Positions 36,597 through 45,328 of a DNA stretch of 64,000 bases are shown one piece after another (the first letter of the stretch is position 1; each line of letters opens with the position of its first letter). A program made the translations under genes and the position numbers. The notes below the pieces were generated by a model that did not search any database, was not told the DNA's origin, and saw only the letters and a program-made list of their open reading frames with translations. Origin of the DNA: Acidobacteria bacterium SCN 69-37. Lineage in GTDB: Bacteria > Acidobacteriota > Vicinamibacteria > Vicinamibacterales > SCN-69-37. The stretch covers positions 220,359-284,358 of the forward strand of contig MEDJ01000019.1 of NCBI GenBank assembly GCA_001724025.1, in the 5' to 3' direction.

Positions 36597-37544
36597 GTGA
36601 GCATGACGAGGCAGGCTCGCCGGGCGGCCGAACGGCTGCTGGCCGGCAACGCCAGGACCGTCCGGAAACTGATGCTGGCGACCGGGCGCGACCGCGCTCC
36701 CCGTCTGCCCGATATCGTCCAGATCGAGAGCACGAACCTCTGCAACGCCAAGTGCGTGTTCTGTCCGCGCGACGAGATGCACCGGCGCCAGGGCGTGATG
36801 AGCCTCGACCTGTTCCGCAAGGTCGTCGACGAGTGCGCCGACCTCGGGATCACGCACGTCCGCCTGCACAACTACGGCGAGGCGCTGCTCGACAAGCAGA
36901 TCGTCGAGAAGGTGCGCTACGCGAAGACGCGCGGCATCCAGGAAGTCGGCATGATCAGCAACGGCTCGCTGCTGACCGAGGACCTGGCGCGGGGCCTGAT
37001 CGAGGCCGGACTCGACGCAATCAACATCAGCGTGGACGCCTCGGGCAAAGAAGTCTTCGAGCGCACGCGTCTCCACCTCGACTACGACACGGTCATCGGG
37101 AACGTCCGCACGTTCGTGCGCCTGCGCGGCGAGGCGGGCAAGCGACGTCCGCGGCTGATTCTCTCGTTCGTGCGCCAGGACAACTCGGCCGACGAACAGC
37201 GGTTCATCGACGAGTGGCGCCAGGTCGCCGACAAGATCCACATCACGGACCTGCACAACTGGGCGGGCACGCTGCACGGCCGGTCGGACGTGCGCTATCC
37301 GTGCTACAGGCTGTGGCAGACGTTCACGGTCCTCTGGGACGGCCGGGTCTCGCTCTGCTGCGCGGACTTCGACGGCCGCAACGTGCTCGGCGACATGCGC
37401 ACGTCGACGCTCGCCGAAATCTGGAACGGCCCGATCTACCGCGCCATGCGCCGGCAGCACCTCGAGAGCGGCGGCCCGGAAATCTGCCGGTCGTGCGATC
37501 TGCCGAAGAAGGACTCGCCGCTCTGGGTCCGGCGGCTGGTCTGA
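36597..37544 (+). CDS. radical SAM/SPASM-domain enzyme
   Basis: The 315-residue protein has the CX3CX2C cluster motif (Cys49, Cys53, Cys56) for a SAM-bound [4Fe-4S] cluster, a GEALLD-containing SAM-binding region, and a C-terminal SPASM-like part with CYRLWQTFTVLWDGRVSLCC and CRSCDLP, which may hold an auxiliary cluster. SPASM enzymes modify peptides, sugars or other metabolites. Its place beside an epimerase suggests glycan-sugar chemistry, which is inference. I start it at the GTG at 36597; an ATG lies two codons further in. Confidence 0.85.
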   Translation: MSMTRQARRAAERLLAGNARTVRKLMLATGRDRAPRLPDIVQIESTNLCNAKCVFCPRDEMHRRQGVMSLDLFRKVVDECADLGITHVRLHNYGEALLDKQIVEKVRYAKTRGIQEVGMISNGSLLTEDLARGLIEAGLDAINISVDASGKEVFERTRLHLDYDTVIGNVRTFVRLRGEAGKRRPRLILSFVRQDNSADEQRFIDEWRQVADKIHITDLHNWAGTLHGRSDVRYPCYRLWQTFTVLWDGRVSLCCADFDGRNVLGDMRTSTLAEIWNGPIYRAMRRQHLESGGPEICRSCDLPKKDSPLWVRRLV

Positions 37545-37641
37545 TCGGTCCGTCCGGCGCGCCGAGGGCCGTCCGTGGCCCGGCCACAACCGTCGTAATG
37601 TCGTGACTGGCGGGCCGCACGGTCCAGGGGAGAGGCACACC

Positions 37642-38346
37642 ATGCGCACGTTCGTCATCGGAGCGTTCCTCGCCCTGCTGGCTCCTGTCACGCAGGCCGC
37701 GGCCGGACAGTACGTCCCGGGCCGCGAACTCAGCCTCGCGTTCCACGAGGACGGCACCGTCGACCTGCTGGCGCGTAACGTGACGACGCGCGAGATCCTG
37801 GCCGAGTGGGCGCGCCAGTGCCAGTGTCACGTGGTCAACGCCGAGCAGCTGACGGGCGGCGCCATGATGCAGCCGGTGCAGTTCGCACGCGCGCAGCAGG
37901 CCGACGTGCTGCAGTCGCTGCTGCGATCGGCGGCCGGCTATGTGTTGACGCGGCAGCGCGCCGGCGCCCCCGGCGTGTCGCAGTACGAGACGATCTACAT
38001 CCTCGCGACCAGCCACCCGGTGACCGGCGCCTACGTCCCGCCGCCTGCGCCCCCGCCAATGGGCATCCCGACGCCCGGCAATCCCGACGACGAACTGGCG
38101 CCGGTCACGCCGGCGGCATCGCCCCAGGCGCCAGCACCGCAGGCACCGGCCGACTCGTCGAACCCGTTCGGGTCGCGCAGCACGTCGCCGTTCGTGACCA
38201 TCACGCCCGTCACATCGTCCCCGAACGTGCCCGGCGCGCCGGTCACGGCACCCCAGGCCCCCGACGTTCCGCCGGCCGGCCAGATCCCCCCCGCGCCCCC
38301 GCCGCCACGCCCCGGCACCGTCGTCCCGATCGTGCCGGTGCAATGA
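37642..38346 (+). CDS. secreted proline-rich protein with STN-like domain
   Basis: The 234-residue protein begins with a clear signal peptide (MRTFVIGAFLALLAPVTQA, cleavage near residue 20). Residues about 25-105 resemble the STN (secretin/TonB short N-terminal) fold: LSLAFHEDGTVDLLARNVT, then a short helix and a ligand-loop segment. The remainder is Pro/Ala-rich and probably extended or wall-spanning. An AGGGGAGAGG element precedes the ATG and TAATGT (37596-37601) could be a -10. It has no secretin or TonB-receptor domain, so its partner is unknown. Confidence 0.65.
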   Translation: MRTFVIGAFLALLAPVTQAAAGQYVPGRELSLAFHEDGTVDLLARNVTTREILAEWARQCQCHVVNAEQLTGGAMMQPVQFARAQQADVLQSLLRSAAGYVLTRQRAGAPGVSQYETIYILATSHPVTGAYVPPPAPPPMGIPTPGNPDDELAPVTPAASPQAPAPQAPADSSNPFGSRSTSPFVTITPVTSSPNVPGAPVTAPQAPDVPPAGQIPPAPPPPRPGTVVPIVPVQ

Positions 38347-38352
38347 CCCAGG

Positions 38353-38420
38353 GCAAGCCAAAAGTTTGCACTTCGGCCTTTCTCGCACTTCTGGCTTCTG
38401 GCTTCAAACTTCTGGCTTGC
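38353..38420. repeat. AT-richer inverted repeat built of GAAGNNN heptamers
   Basis: The arms 38353-38368 and 38405-38420 pair at 15 of 16 positions. On the minus strand the right part reads as 7-nt units GAAGTTT, GAAGCCA, GAAGCCA, GAAGTGC. The element lies between the STN-like gene and a methyltransferase gene. Its composition is clearly less GC-rich than its surroundings. Confidence 0.75.
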
Positions 38421-38423
38421 TGT

Positions 38424-38429
38424 TAAGAT
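38424..38429 (+). promoter_or_regulatory. extended -10 (TGT-TAAGAT), leaderless methyltransferase start
   Basis: TAAGAT with an upstream TGn element ends exactly 6 nt before the ATG at 38436, and no Shine-Dalgarno sequence is present. It directly abuts the GAAGNNN inverted repeat. Confidence 0.5.
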
Positions 38430-38435
38430 CCGCCG

Positions 38436-39146
38436 ATGCACCCGCCGGCGTCGGTGTCACGCACCGGAGAGTACGCGGCCCGTGGCGACTATCATCGCGA
38501 ACTCTCGGCCGACTGGGAGTTCTATCCGACCTACCTGGCCAAGCGCGAGCGGGTGCGCACGTTCCTGAACGGCGTCCCGGCGTCCACCCGCGTGCTCGAC
38601 GCCGGCTGCGGCGAGGGCGTCATCGTCGAGGAATTCGCCGGGCGACTGCAGATCGAGGGGATCGATCCGAACTACAGCTCGGCGCGCGTCCGCACGGGAT
38701 CGCTCACCGCCCTCCCATACGACGCGGCCACGTTCGACAGGGCCCTGTGCCTCGACGTGCTCGAACACCTGTCGTTCGAGGACCAGCCGCGCGCGCTGGC
38801 CGAGCTCCATCGCGTGATCGTCCCGGGCGGCGAACTGCTGGTCACCGTGCCGAACCTGGCCCACCTGCAGTCGCGCGTGCACTTCCTGCTGACGGGGCGC
38901 CTGATCCGCACGGCCAACCCGCTGAAGCACCCCGGCGATCGGCCGCTGGCCGACTACGTGGACCTGGCGCGCCGCGCCGGCTTCACCGTGATCGAGCGAT
39001 CCGGCATCTTCCCGACCGTGCCGGTGCTGACGCGCCTGATCCGGAAGCACCCGGCGAAGCTGCAGCCGCTGCACCGCGCACTCACGCGCCTGCTGCCCGT
39101 GCCGGGCTGGTGCTTCCTCGCGGTGCTGCGCCTGCGGAAATCCTGA
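38436..39146 (+). CDS. SAM-dependent methyltransferase
   Basis: The 236-residue class I methyltransferase has motif I VLDAGCGEGV (about 46-55), the acidic motif II region (GIDPNYSSARV) and ALCLDVLEHL as motif IV. Such proteins in glycan loci methylate sugars or lipid intermediates, but the substrate is not visible. The C-terminal third is Arg- and Leu-rich and may touch the membrane. It lies four bases before the flippase gene. Confidence 0.82.
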   Translation: MHPPASVSRTGEYAARGDYHRELSADWEFYPTYLAKRERVRTFLNGVPASTRVLDAGCGEGVIVEEFAGRLQIEGIDPNYSSARVRTGSLTALPYDAATFDRALCLDVLEHLSFEDQPRALAELHRVIVPGGELLVTVPNLAHLQSRVHFLLTGRLIRTANPLKHPGDRPLADYVDLARRAGFTVIERSGIFPTVPVLTRLIRKHPAKLQPLHRALTRLLPVPGWCFLAVLRLRKS

Positions 39147-39149
39147 TCC

Positions 39150-40643
39150 TTGCGCGAACGGCTGAAGCACCTGACCACGGGCGTCGCGATCTACGGCGCG
39201 GGCGATGCGGCGATCCAGATCGTCAACGTCCTGCTCCTGGCCGTGTACGTCAAGGGCGGCTTCCTCACCAGCGTCGACTACGGCGCGCTCGCCGTGCTCG
39301 TCGCCATCGAAGCGTTCGCCAAGGTCGTCTCGCGGCTCGGCCTCGACGGCGCGTTCATGCGCTACTTCCACGAACGCGGCGACGACATCGCGCGCCTGTC
39401 CAGCACCATCGCCTGGTGCCTCGTCGTCGTCAACGCGATCGTGTTCGGCAGCGCGTGGCTGTTCGCCGACGCGATCGGCCGGCGGATCTTCGATCAGCAG
39501 GTCTACGTCACCGCGCTGCGACTGATGCTGCTCAACATGGGCCTGATGGCGCTGACGTTCATCCCGTTCCACGTCATGCGGCTGAAGCGCCAGGCCGCCA
39601 CCTACAGCGCGTTCATGTTCGCGCGCAGCATCGGCACGCTCGTCCTGCGCATCGTGCTGGTCATCGGCCTGGGGCACGGCGTGGCCGGCATGTACGCGGC
39701 CGACGTCATCATGACGGTCGTGCTCGTGCCGTTGATGTGGCCGTGGTTCCGCCCGTACCTGCGGTTCACGTTCTCGCGCGCGGATCTGCGCACGGTGCTG
39801 CGCTTCGGGCTGCCGCGCGTGCCGCACGGCCTGGCGCAACAGGCGCTCGATGGCGGCAACAAGCTGCTGCTCGGCGCGTACGTGCCGCAGGCGCAGCTCG
39901 GCGTATACCAGAACGCCGTCACGCTCGGCACGGGCGTGAAGTTCTTCACGAGCGCGTTCGAGACCGCGTGGGCGCCCTTCTACTACGCGACCGCGTCCCA
40001 GCCCGACGCCCGCGAGACGTTCAGCCGCATGACGACCTATGCCCTGGCCATGCTGGTGCTGATCGTCGCCGGCACGACGGCCGTGGCGCACGACGCGATC
40101 CTCGTGATGCTGACGCCCGAGTACCTGGCCGCGGCCCCCGTGCTGCCGCTCGTGGCCATCGGGATGGCGTGCCAGGGTGTGTATCTGCTGACGTCGATCG
40201 GCCTGAACCTGACGAGCCGCACGGAGTTCTACCCGATCGCCACGATCACCGCGGCCGTCGTCGGACTCGGCGGCGGTGCGCTGTTGATGCCGCGCTTCGG
40301 CGTCACGGGCGCGGCAGTGGCGCTACTGCTGGCCTACGCCACGCAGGCCAGCGTCGCGTACGTGTTCGCGCAGCGGCTCTATCCGATCCGCTACGAACGC
40401 GCGCGCATCGTCCGCGTGATCGCCGCCGGCGTCATGGCCGCCCTGGCGGCGCGCATGGTGCCCGACATGCCGCCCCTCGCCGGCCTCGTCGTCCGCGGCC
40501 TGACGACGGTGGGGGTCTTCGTGGGGCTGCTCGGGCTGTCGGGATTTCTGCGCGCCAGCGAACGGGCGTTCGTGCGCGAGCAGTGGCAGCGACGCCGCCC
40601 GCGGGCGTCGGTGCCGCCAACGGAGGCGTCGCGTGGCCGGTAA
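39150..40643 (+). CDS. Wzx-type polysaccharide flippase (MOP superfamily)
   Basis: The 497-residue protein has about 14 membrane helices and the look of PST/Wzx exporters of the MOP superfamily, which flip undecaprenyl-linked oligosaccharides to the periplasmic side. Recognisable segments are GVAIYGAGDAAIQIVN at the N-terminus and LAQQALDGGNKLLLGAYV in the middle. The start appears to be TTG at 39150, four bases after the methyltransferase stop; no ATG or GTG stands near. It implies a Wzx-dependent assembly route. It overlaps the next gene by 11 bases. Confidence 0.87.
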   Translation: MRERLKHLTTGVAIYGAGDAAIQIVNVLLLAVYVKGGFLTSVDYGALAVLVAIEAFAKVVSRLGLDGAFMRYFHERGDDIARLSSTIAWCLVVVNAIVFGSAWLFADAIGRRIFDQQVYVTALRLMLLNMGLMALTFIPFHVMRLKRQAATYSAFMFARSIGTLVLRIVLVIGLGHGVAGMYAADVIMTVVLVPLMWPWFRPYLRFTFSRADLRTVLRFGLPRVPHGLAQQALDGGNKLLLGAYVPQAQLGVYQNAVTLGTGVKFFTSAFETAWAPFYYATASQPDARETFSRMTTYALAMLVLIVAGTTAVAHDAILVMLTPEYLAAAPVLPLVAIGMACQGVYLLTSIGLNLTSRTEFYPIATITAAVVGLGGGALLMPRFGVTGAAVALLLAYATQASVAYVFAQRLYPIRYERARIVRVIAAGVMAALAARMVPDMPPLAGLVVRGLTTVGVFVGLLGLSGFLRASERAFVREQWQRRRPRASVPPTEASRGR

Positions 40644-42408
40644 TTCGCGCAGACGCCAGGCGTACCTCCTGCTGGCTGTCCTGCTGACACTCGGCGCGGC
40701 ACTCAGGCTGACAGGTCTCGGCTTCGGCCTGCCGGCCATCTACAACCCGGACGAACTCGCGATCATGAACCGCGCGATCGCCCTGGGGCAGAACGGGCTC
40801 AACCCGCAGAACTTCCTGTATCCGTCGCTCTACTTCTACGCCCTGTTCGCGTGCGAGGGCGTGCTGTTCGTCCTGGGCTGGCTCACCGGGCGCTTCGACT
40901 CGCTCGCGGCGTTCGAGCAGCTGTATTTCGTCGATCCGTCGGTCTTCTACCTGACGGGCCGCCTGCTCAGCGTTGCCTGCGGCGTGGCGACGATCTGGGC
41001 CACGTGGCGGCTGGGCACGCGGCTGTTCGGGCCGGTGGCGGGCCTGGCCGCCGCCGCGCTGCTCGCCGTGGCGCCGCTCGCCGTGCGCGACGCGCACTAC
41101 GTCAAGCACGACGTGCCGGTGGCGCTGCTCATCGTGCTGACGCACCTGGCGCTCGCGCGCCGGCCGGCCGGACACTTCAACTCTCCGCCTCCGGCTTCGA
41201 CCTTCTGGCTCAGGAGCCTGCGTTCTTCAGCAGGCTCCTGGTGGTGGCTGGCGAGCCTGTTCGCCGGGCTCTCGCTCTCGACGCACTACTACGCGGTCTT
41301 CGTGCTGGTGCCCGTGGTGATCGTCGTGTCCGCGCCGCTGGCACCGGGCGAGCCGTGGCGTCACAGACTGCGCCGCACCCTCGCCACGCTGACCGTGGCG
41401 GCCGCGGCCTTCATCGCCACCTCGCCATTTCTGCTCGTGGAGTTCGGCACCACGTACCGGGACGTGGTCGCGAACCGGGCGATCGTCGTCGATCGCGCAA
41501 CCACGAGCGGTGGCGCGTTCGCATCGATCGCGTTCTACCTGCGGTGGCTGGCGTCCGACGCGGCAGGCAGCGTGGCGGCCGCGCTGGCCGTAGCCGGCTT
41601 CGTGGCCCTCGCGCGGGCCGGCTGGATGCGGGTGACGATCGCGCTGGCCTTCCCCGTCGTGTTCCTGCTGTTCATGGCCAACACCGTGCCGGCCAGCCGC
41701 TATCTCAATCCCGTGCTGCCCTTCGTCTCGCTCCTCGGTGGCGCGGCTGTGTCCTGGGTGGCGTCGGCCTCGCGCACGGGCCGGGTGGTCGCCGCTGTCG
41801 CGCTGGCCATCGCCGTGACGGAGGGCGCCATCGTCAGCGCGCACGGGAACGCGTTCTTCCGCCAGCCGGACACGCGCACCCTGGCCCGCGACTGGTTCGA
41901 GCAGCACGTGCCGTCCGGCGCGTCGGTGCTGGTCCAGCCGTACAGCGTGCCGCTGCGCCCCTCGCGCGAGGCGCTGGACGAGGCGCTCACCGCGCACCTG
42001 GGCGATCCGGCCAGGGCCTCGGTCAGGTTCCAGCGCCAGCGCGCGCTCCAGCCGTATCCCGAGCCGGCCTATCGGACGATCTATCTCGGCTCGGGCGGCA
42101 TGGACGTGGACAAGATCTACCTCCAGCCCGACGCCGTCGACGACGAGCACGGGCTGGCGCCGATCAGGCGGCTGGGGATCACGCGGGTCATCATGAAACG
42201 GTACAATGTCGAGAATCCCGCGATGGCGGCCCTGATCCGGGCGCTGGAGCGGGACGGCACCCTGGAGGCCTCGTTCTCACCGTACAGGCCGGACATCGAC
42301 GCGGCGCGGCGTCGTGACACGCCCCCGTTCGAACACAACACGGGCGTGCGCATCGATCGCGCGCTCGAACGCCCTGGCCCGATCATCGAGATCTGGAACA
42401 TCGACTGA
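40633..42408 (+). CDS. GT-C-like multi-pass membrane glycosyltransferase carrying a repeat insertion
   Basis: The 591-residue protein has about 10-12 membrane helices and an early NPDELAIMNRAIALGQ loop holding the acidic residues expected in PMT-type GT-C enzymes, plus a soluble C-terminal region. It starts at a GTG inside the flippase gene. Residues about 182-203 (PPASTFWLRSLRSSAGSW) are encoded by a repeat-like segment with a perfect 11-bp hairpin at 41211-41240. The reading frame is kept, so the insertion seems tolerated in a loop. The stop shares one base with the next start (TGATG). Confidence 0.72.
   Translation: MAGNSRRRQAYLLLAVLLTLGAALRLTGLGFGLPAIYNPDELAIMNRAIALGQNGLNPQNFLYPSLYFYALFACEGVLFVLGWLTGRFDSLAAFEQLYFVDPSVFYLTGRLLSVACGVATIWATWRLGTRLFGPVAGLAAAALLAVAPLAVRDAHYVKHDVPVALLIVLTHLALARRPAGHFNSPPPASTFWLRSLRSSAGSWWWLASLFAGLSLSTHYYAVFVLVPVVIVVSAPLAPGEPWRHRLRRTLATLTVAAAAFIATSPFLLVEFGTTYRDVVANRAIVVDRATTSGGAFASIAFYLRWLASDAAGSVAAALAVAGFVALARAGWMRVTIALAFPVVFLLFMANTVPASRYLNPVLPFVSLLGGAAVSWVASASRTGRVVAAVALAIAVTEGAIVSAHGNAFFRQPDTRTLARDWFEQHVPSGASVLVQPYSVPLRPSREALDEALTAHLGDPARASVRFQRQRALQPYPEPAYRTIYLGSGGMDVDKIYLQPDAVDDEHGLAPIRRLGITRVIMKRYNVENPAMAALIRALERDGTLEASFSPYRPDIDAARRRDTPPFEHNTGVRIDRALERPGPIIEIWNID
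41211..41240. repeat. intragenic 11-bp hairpin repeat
   Basis: CAGGAGCCTGC (41211-41221) and GCAGGCTCCTG (41230-41240) pair perfectly around an 8-nt loop. Sixteen bases of the right arm and loop (TCTTCAGCAGGCTCCT) recur at 9515-9530 in the murD-ftsW gap. This points to a dispersed element that entered the gene in frame. Confidence 0.75.
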
Positions 42409-43631
42409 TGCCTTTTTCTCCACGCCTCCGGGAAGCCGTGGCGCGCCGCGCGCGCGGCGTTCCCCTGCTCACCAGCCTGCTGGCGCGCGTCCGCCGGCAG
42501 CGGTACGAGCGGCGGATCGAGCAGTTCCTCACCGCAAAGGACGGCAAGGCGGGCCGGCTCCCGTCGGGCGTCGTCTACGAGGCGACGATGCGGTGCAACC
42601 TGCACTGCGAGTTCTGCTACGTCGGTACGCTGCTGAACATCGAGGGCGAGTGGCGCCAGGAACTGCCGATCGACGTCCTGCGCCGCGCCTTCCCCGATCA
42701 GGACGGCCTCCAGGTCAGCCTGACCGGCGGCGAGATCTTCATGCGGAAGGACATCCTCGACGTGATGGACGTCTTCCGTGAGAAGGGCTACGTCTGCGGC
42801 TACCTCACGACCAACGGGACGATCATCACCGAGGAGCGCGCGAGCGCGCTGGCCGAGTTGGCGAGCCAGGGCTTCCTGAAGCACATCAGCGTGTCGATCG
42901 ACGGGCCGGGCGAGATGCATGATCGCGCCCGCGGTGTGAAAGGCACGTTCGAGCGCACGTCGGCCGGGCTCCGGCGCCTGCAGCAGGCCGCCAACGCGCG
43001 GCACGCGCCGCTGCGCGTCAGCGTGAACACCACGGTGGCGCACGAGACGCTCGATGCGCTGACCCAGATGGTGGACGTCGCGGCCGAACTCGGCGTCGAC
43101 GCGATCGGCCTCAATCACCTGATGTTCAGCACGCCAGAAGAAGTCGAGGAGACCGTGCGCCTGATCGGCACGGGCGACGCGTCGATCATCTCGACGTACG
43201 TCACGACCGATCCCGGACTCGAGCCGGAACGAGTGCGGCGCCAGGTCAACGCCCTGATGGCCCGCTGCCGCGAACGCGGGATCCGGTTCGACATGCGCCC
43301 CAAGGTCAAGCCCGCCATCGTCGAGCCGTACTACACGCCGGGGACGAAGCTCGAGGGGCGCTGCCTCTATCCGTTCCTCTACGCGCGCGTGTCGTTCAGC
43401 GGCAAGGCGTACTTCTGCCCGTTCATCCGGGTGGAGGTGGGCGATCTGACGCAGCAGTCGCTCGAGGAGGTGTGGACGGGACAGCCGTACGTCGATCTCC
43501 GGCGCCGGCTGGTCGAGAATGGTATCTTTCCCGTCTGCCGGCGGTGCTGCAAGGTCGAACTGAGCCCGTCGCCGGCCGACCCGGCCGCGCCCGCCGAGGA
43601 GCCGCTGGCTGCGGCGATCGAAACGGCCTGA
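42408..43631 (+). CDS. radical SAM/SPASM-domain enzyme
   Basis: The 407-residue protein has CX3CX2C at Cys63, Cys67 and Cys70, a SLTGGEIFMRKD SAM-binding block, and a C-terminal SPASM-like region with several cysteines (GRCLYPFLYARVSF, then AYFCPF and CRRCCKVEL). This resembles peptide- or sugar-modifying SPASM enzymes; no precursor peptide gene was seen beside it. It overlaps the GT-C-like gene by one base and is 13 bp before a second radical SAM gene, so the two probably act together. Confidence 0.85.
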   Translation: MPFSPRLREAVARRARGVPLLTSLLARVRRQRYERRIEQFLTAKDGKAGRLPSGVVYEATMRCNLHCEFCYVGTLLNIEGEWRQELPIDVLRRAFPDQDGLQVSLTGGEIFMRKDILDVMDVFREKGYVCGYLTTNGTIITEERASALAELASQGFLKHISVSIDGPGEMHDRARGVKGTFERTSAGLRRLQQAANARHAPLRVSVNTTVAHETLDALTQMVDVAAELGVDAIGLNHLMFSTPEEVEETVRLIGTGDASIISTYVTTDPGLEPERVRRQVNALMARCRERGIRFDMRPKVKPAIVEPYYTPGTKLEGRCLYPFLYARVSFSGKAYFCPFIRVEVGDLTQQSLEEVWTGQPYVDLRRRLVENGIFPVCRRCCKVELSPSPADPAAPAEEPLAAAIETA

Positions 43632-43644
43632 CCTTCGTCTGACA

Positions 43645-45174
43645 ATGCGCCTGATGCTCGGAGCCCGAATCCTCCTCGTCAATCCCCCGCTCGTGGGTGG
43701 CCTTGCGTTCACGCGCCAGGGCCGCTGCCAGGAGCGCGAGGAGGTGCTTGGCACGACCAAGCCGCCCTACACGCTGGCGCTGGCGGCCGCGCTGCTGCGC
43801 GATCGCGGTCATGACGTCCGGGCAACCGACATGACGGCCACGCTGCAGAGCGTCGGCGATCTCGTCCAGCGGCTCGACGCTGAGAGATTCCAGCCAACGC
43901 TGATCGTGTTTCCCAGCACGACGCCGACCCTGGCCGCCGATGTGGCGGCCATGGCCCAGCTCAAGGCCCGGTACGGGGCGCCGCTCATCTGCTTCGGGCC
44001 GCACGCCTCGACCGCGCCCGCCGAATCGATGGCCCGCGCCGCGGCTGTCGACGGCATGCTCGTGGGCGAGCCCGAGGATGCGCTGCTGCAACTGGCGGCG
44101 CTCGAGTCGATCGACCAGTTCGACCAGGTGCCGAGCCTGACCTATCGTCGCGGCCACGAGGTCGTCCCGCACCGCGCGCGCGGATCGTTTGCCGGGTTCC
44201 TCGACGCGCCCTACCCGGCGTGGGACCTCTTCGACCTGTCGGTCTACAAGCTGCCGCTCGTCAACCAGTCGTACGTGCTCGTCGAGACCTCGCGCGGCTG
44301 CCCCTACTCGTGCGACTTCTGTGTCGCGCCCATCCACCAGGGCCACAAGTTCCGCGAGCGCAGCGCGAAGTCGCTCGTCGACGAGATCGAGCGCGGCTAT
44401 CGCGAATTCGGCCTGACGTTCTTCTATCTCTGGGGCGATACGGTCACGCTGAACGTGAAGAGCTTCAGCGCGTTCTGCGAAGAGCTCATCGCGCGCAACC
44501 TGCCGATCCAGTGGTTCGGCAATGCCCGCGCCGACAACCTGACCGATCCCGAATTCGTGAAGCGGCTGCGTCGCGCCGGCTGCTGGATGCTGGCGCTCGG
44601 CATCGAGACGGAGTCCGAGGAAACCCGCAAGGACATGGCCAAGCGCCTCGAGGGCCAGAAGATCCGCGCGGCCGTGGCCAACATGCGGACGGCCGGCATC
44701 CGCTCGTTCGGCTTCTTCATTCTCGGCTACCCGGGCGACACGGTCGAGTCGCTCGAGCGGACGATCGACTACGCGATCGATCTCGATCCCGATTTCGCGA
44801 ACTTCTACCCGGCCGTGCCCTATCCCGGCACCGAGCTCTACGCCAAGGCAAAGCGTGACGGGCTGCTCGCCAGCGAGGACTGGAACCGGATGGAGTACTC
44901 CTACTACCTGCTCTCGGGCAACGGGCTCGATGCGCGGGTGGTGATGTCGGCCATCAACAGGGCCAAGCGCCGCTTCTATCTGCGGCCCGGCTACCTGACG
45001 CGTCACGCCGGCGATGTCGTGAAGCTGGCGACGACGAAGTGGAGCGTGGCGTGGGACGTGGCCTCGCGCGTGCTGTTCGGCGCCCCTGTCACTGACGGTG
45101 CGCCTGCCGACACGGTCCACGCGGCCGCCACCAACGCCTCGTCACAGCCGCGTCACCCCGAACGAGTAGCCTGA
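43645..45174 (+). CDS. B12-binding-domain radical SAM protein
   Basis: The 509-residue protein has an N-terminal cobalamin-binding-like domain (about 8-150) and a radical SAM core with CX3CX2C at Cys219, Cys223 and Cys226. The N-terminal domain lacks a DXHXXG lower-ligand motif, as in many members that bind cobalamin without His ligation. Related enzymes methylate unactivated carbons or remodel lipids, hopanoids and antibiotics. The operon position suggests modification of a glycan or its lipid carrier, which is inference. No Shine-Dalgarno sequence is obvious; ATG at 43645 or 43654 are both possible. Confidence 0.83.
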   Translation: MRLMLGARILLVNPPLVGGLAFTRQGRCQEREEVLGTTKPPYTLALAAALLRDRGHDVRATDMTATLQSVGDLVQRLDAERFQPTLIVFPSTTPTLAADVAAMAQLKARYGAPLICFGPHASTAPAESMARAAAVDGMLVGEPEDALLQLAALESIDQFDQVPSLTYRRGHEVVPHRARGSFAGFLDAPYPAWDLFDLSVYKLPLVNQSYVLVETSRGCPYSCDFCVAPIHQGHKFRERSAKSLVDEIERGYREFGLTFFYLWGDTVTLNVKSFSAFCEELIARNLPIQWFGNARADNLTDPEFVKRLRRAGCWMLALGIETESEETRKDMAKRLEGQKIRAAVANMRTAGIRSFGFFILGYPGDTVESLERTIDYAIDLDPDFANFYPAVPYPGTELYAKAKRDGLLASEDWNRMEYSYYLLSGNGLDARVVMSAINRAKRRFYLRPGYLTRHAGDVVKLATTKWSVAWDVASRVLFGAPVTDGAPADTVHAAATNASSQPRHPERVA

Positions 45175-45190
45175 GGGCGGCGCGGCTCTT

Positions 45191-45250
45191 CGGAGCCCCG
45201 AGGCTTCAGCCTCGGGGGACGCCCCCTGGGGCTAAAGCCCCAGGGCTCCG
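45191..45250. repeat. two-hairpin palindromic repeat, copy A
   Basis: Outer arms CGGAGCCC and GGGCTCCG enclose two stems, one with a GGCTTCAGCC core and one with a GGGGCTAAAGCCCC core. The 60-bp element fills the gap after the B12 radical SAM gene and may act as a transcript end. Six related units occur elsewhere in the window. Confidence 0.85.
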
Positions 45251-45328
45251 ACTGCAGACGGCCGAAGGCCGCGGGCGGCGGGCGTCACAGCATCCCGGCC
45301 GTGCACCCGCCCTGACAGAGAGGACCCC

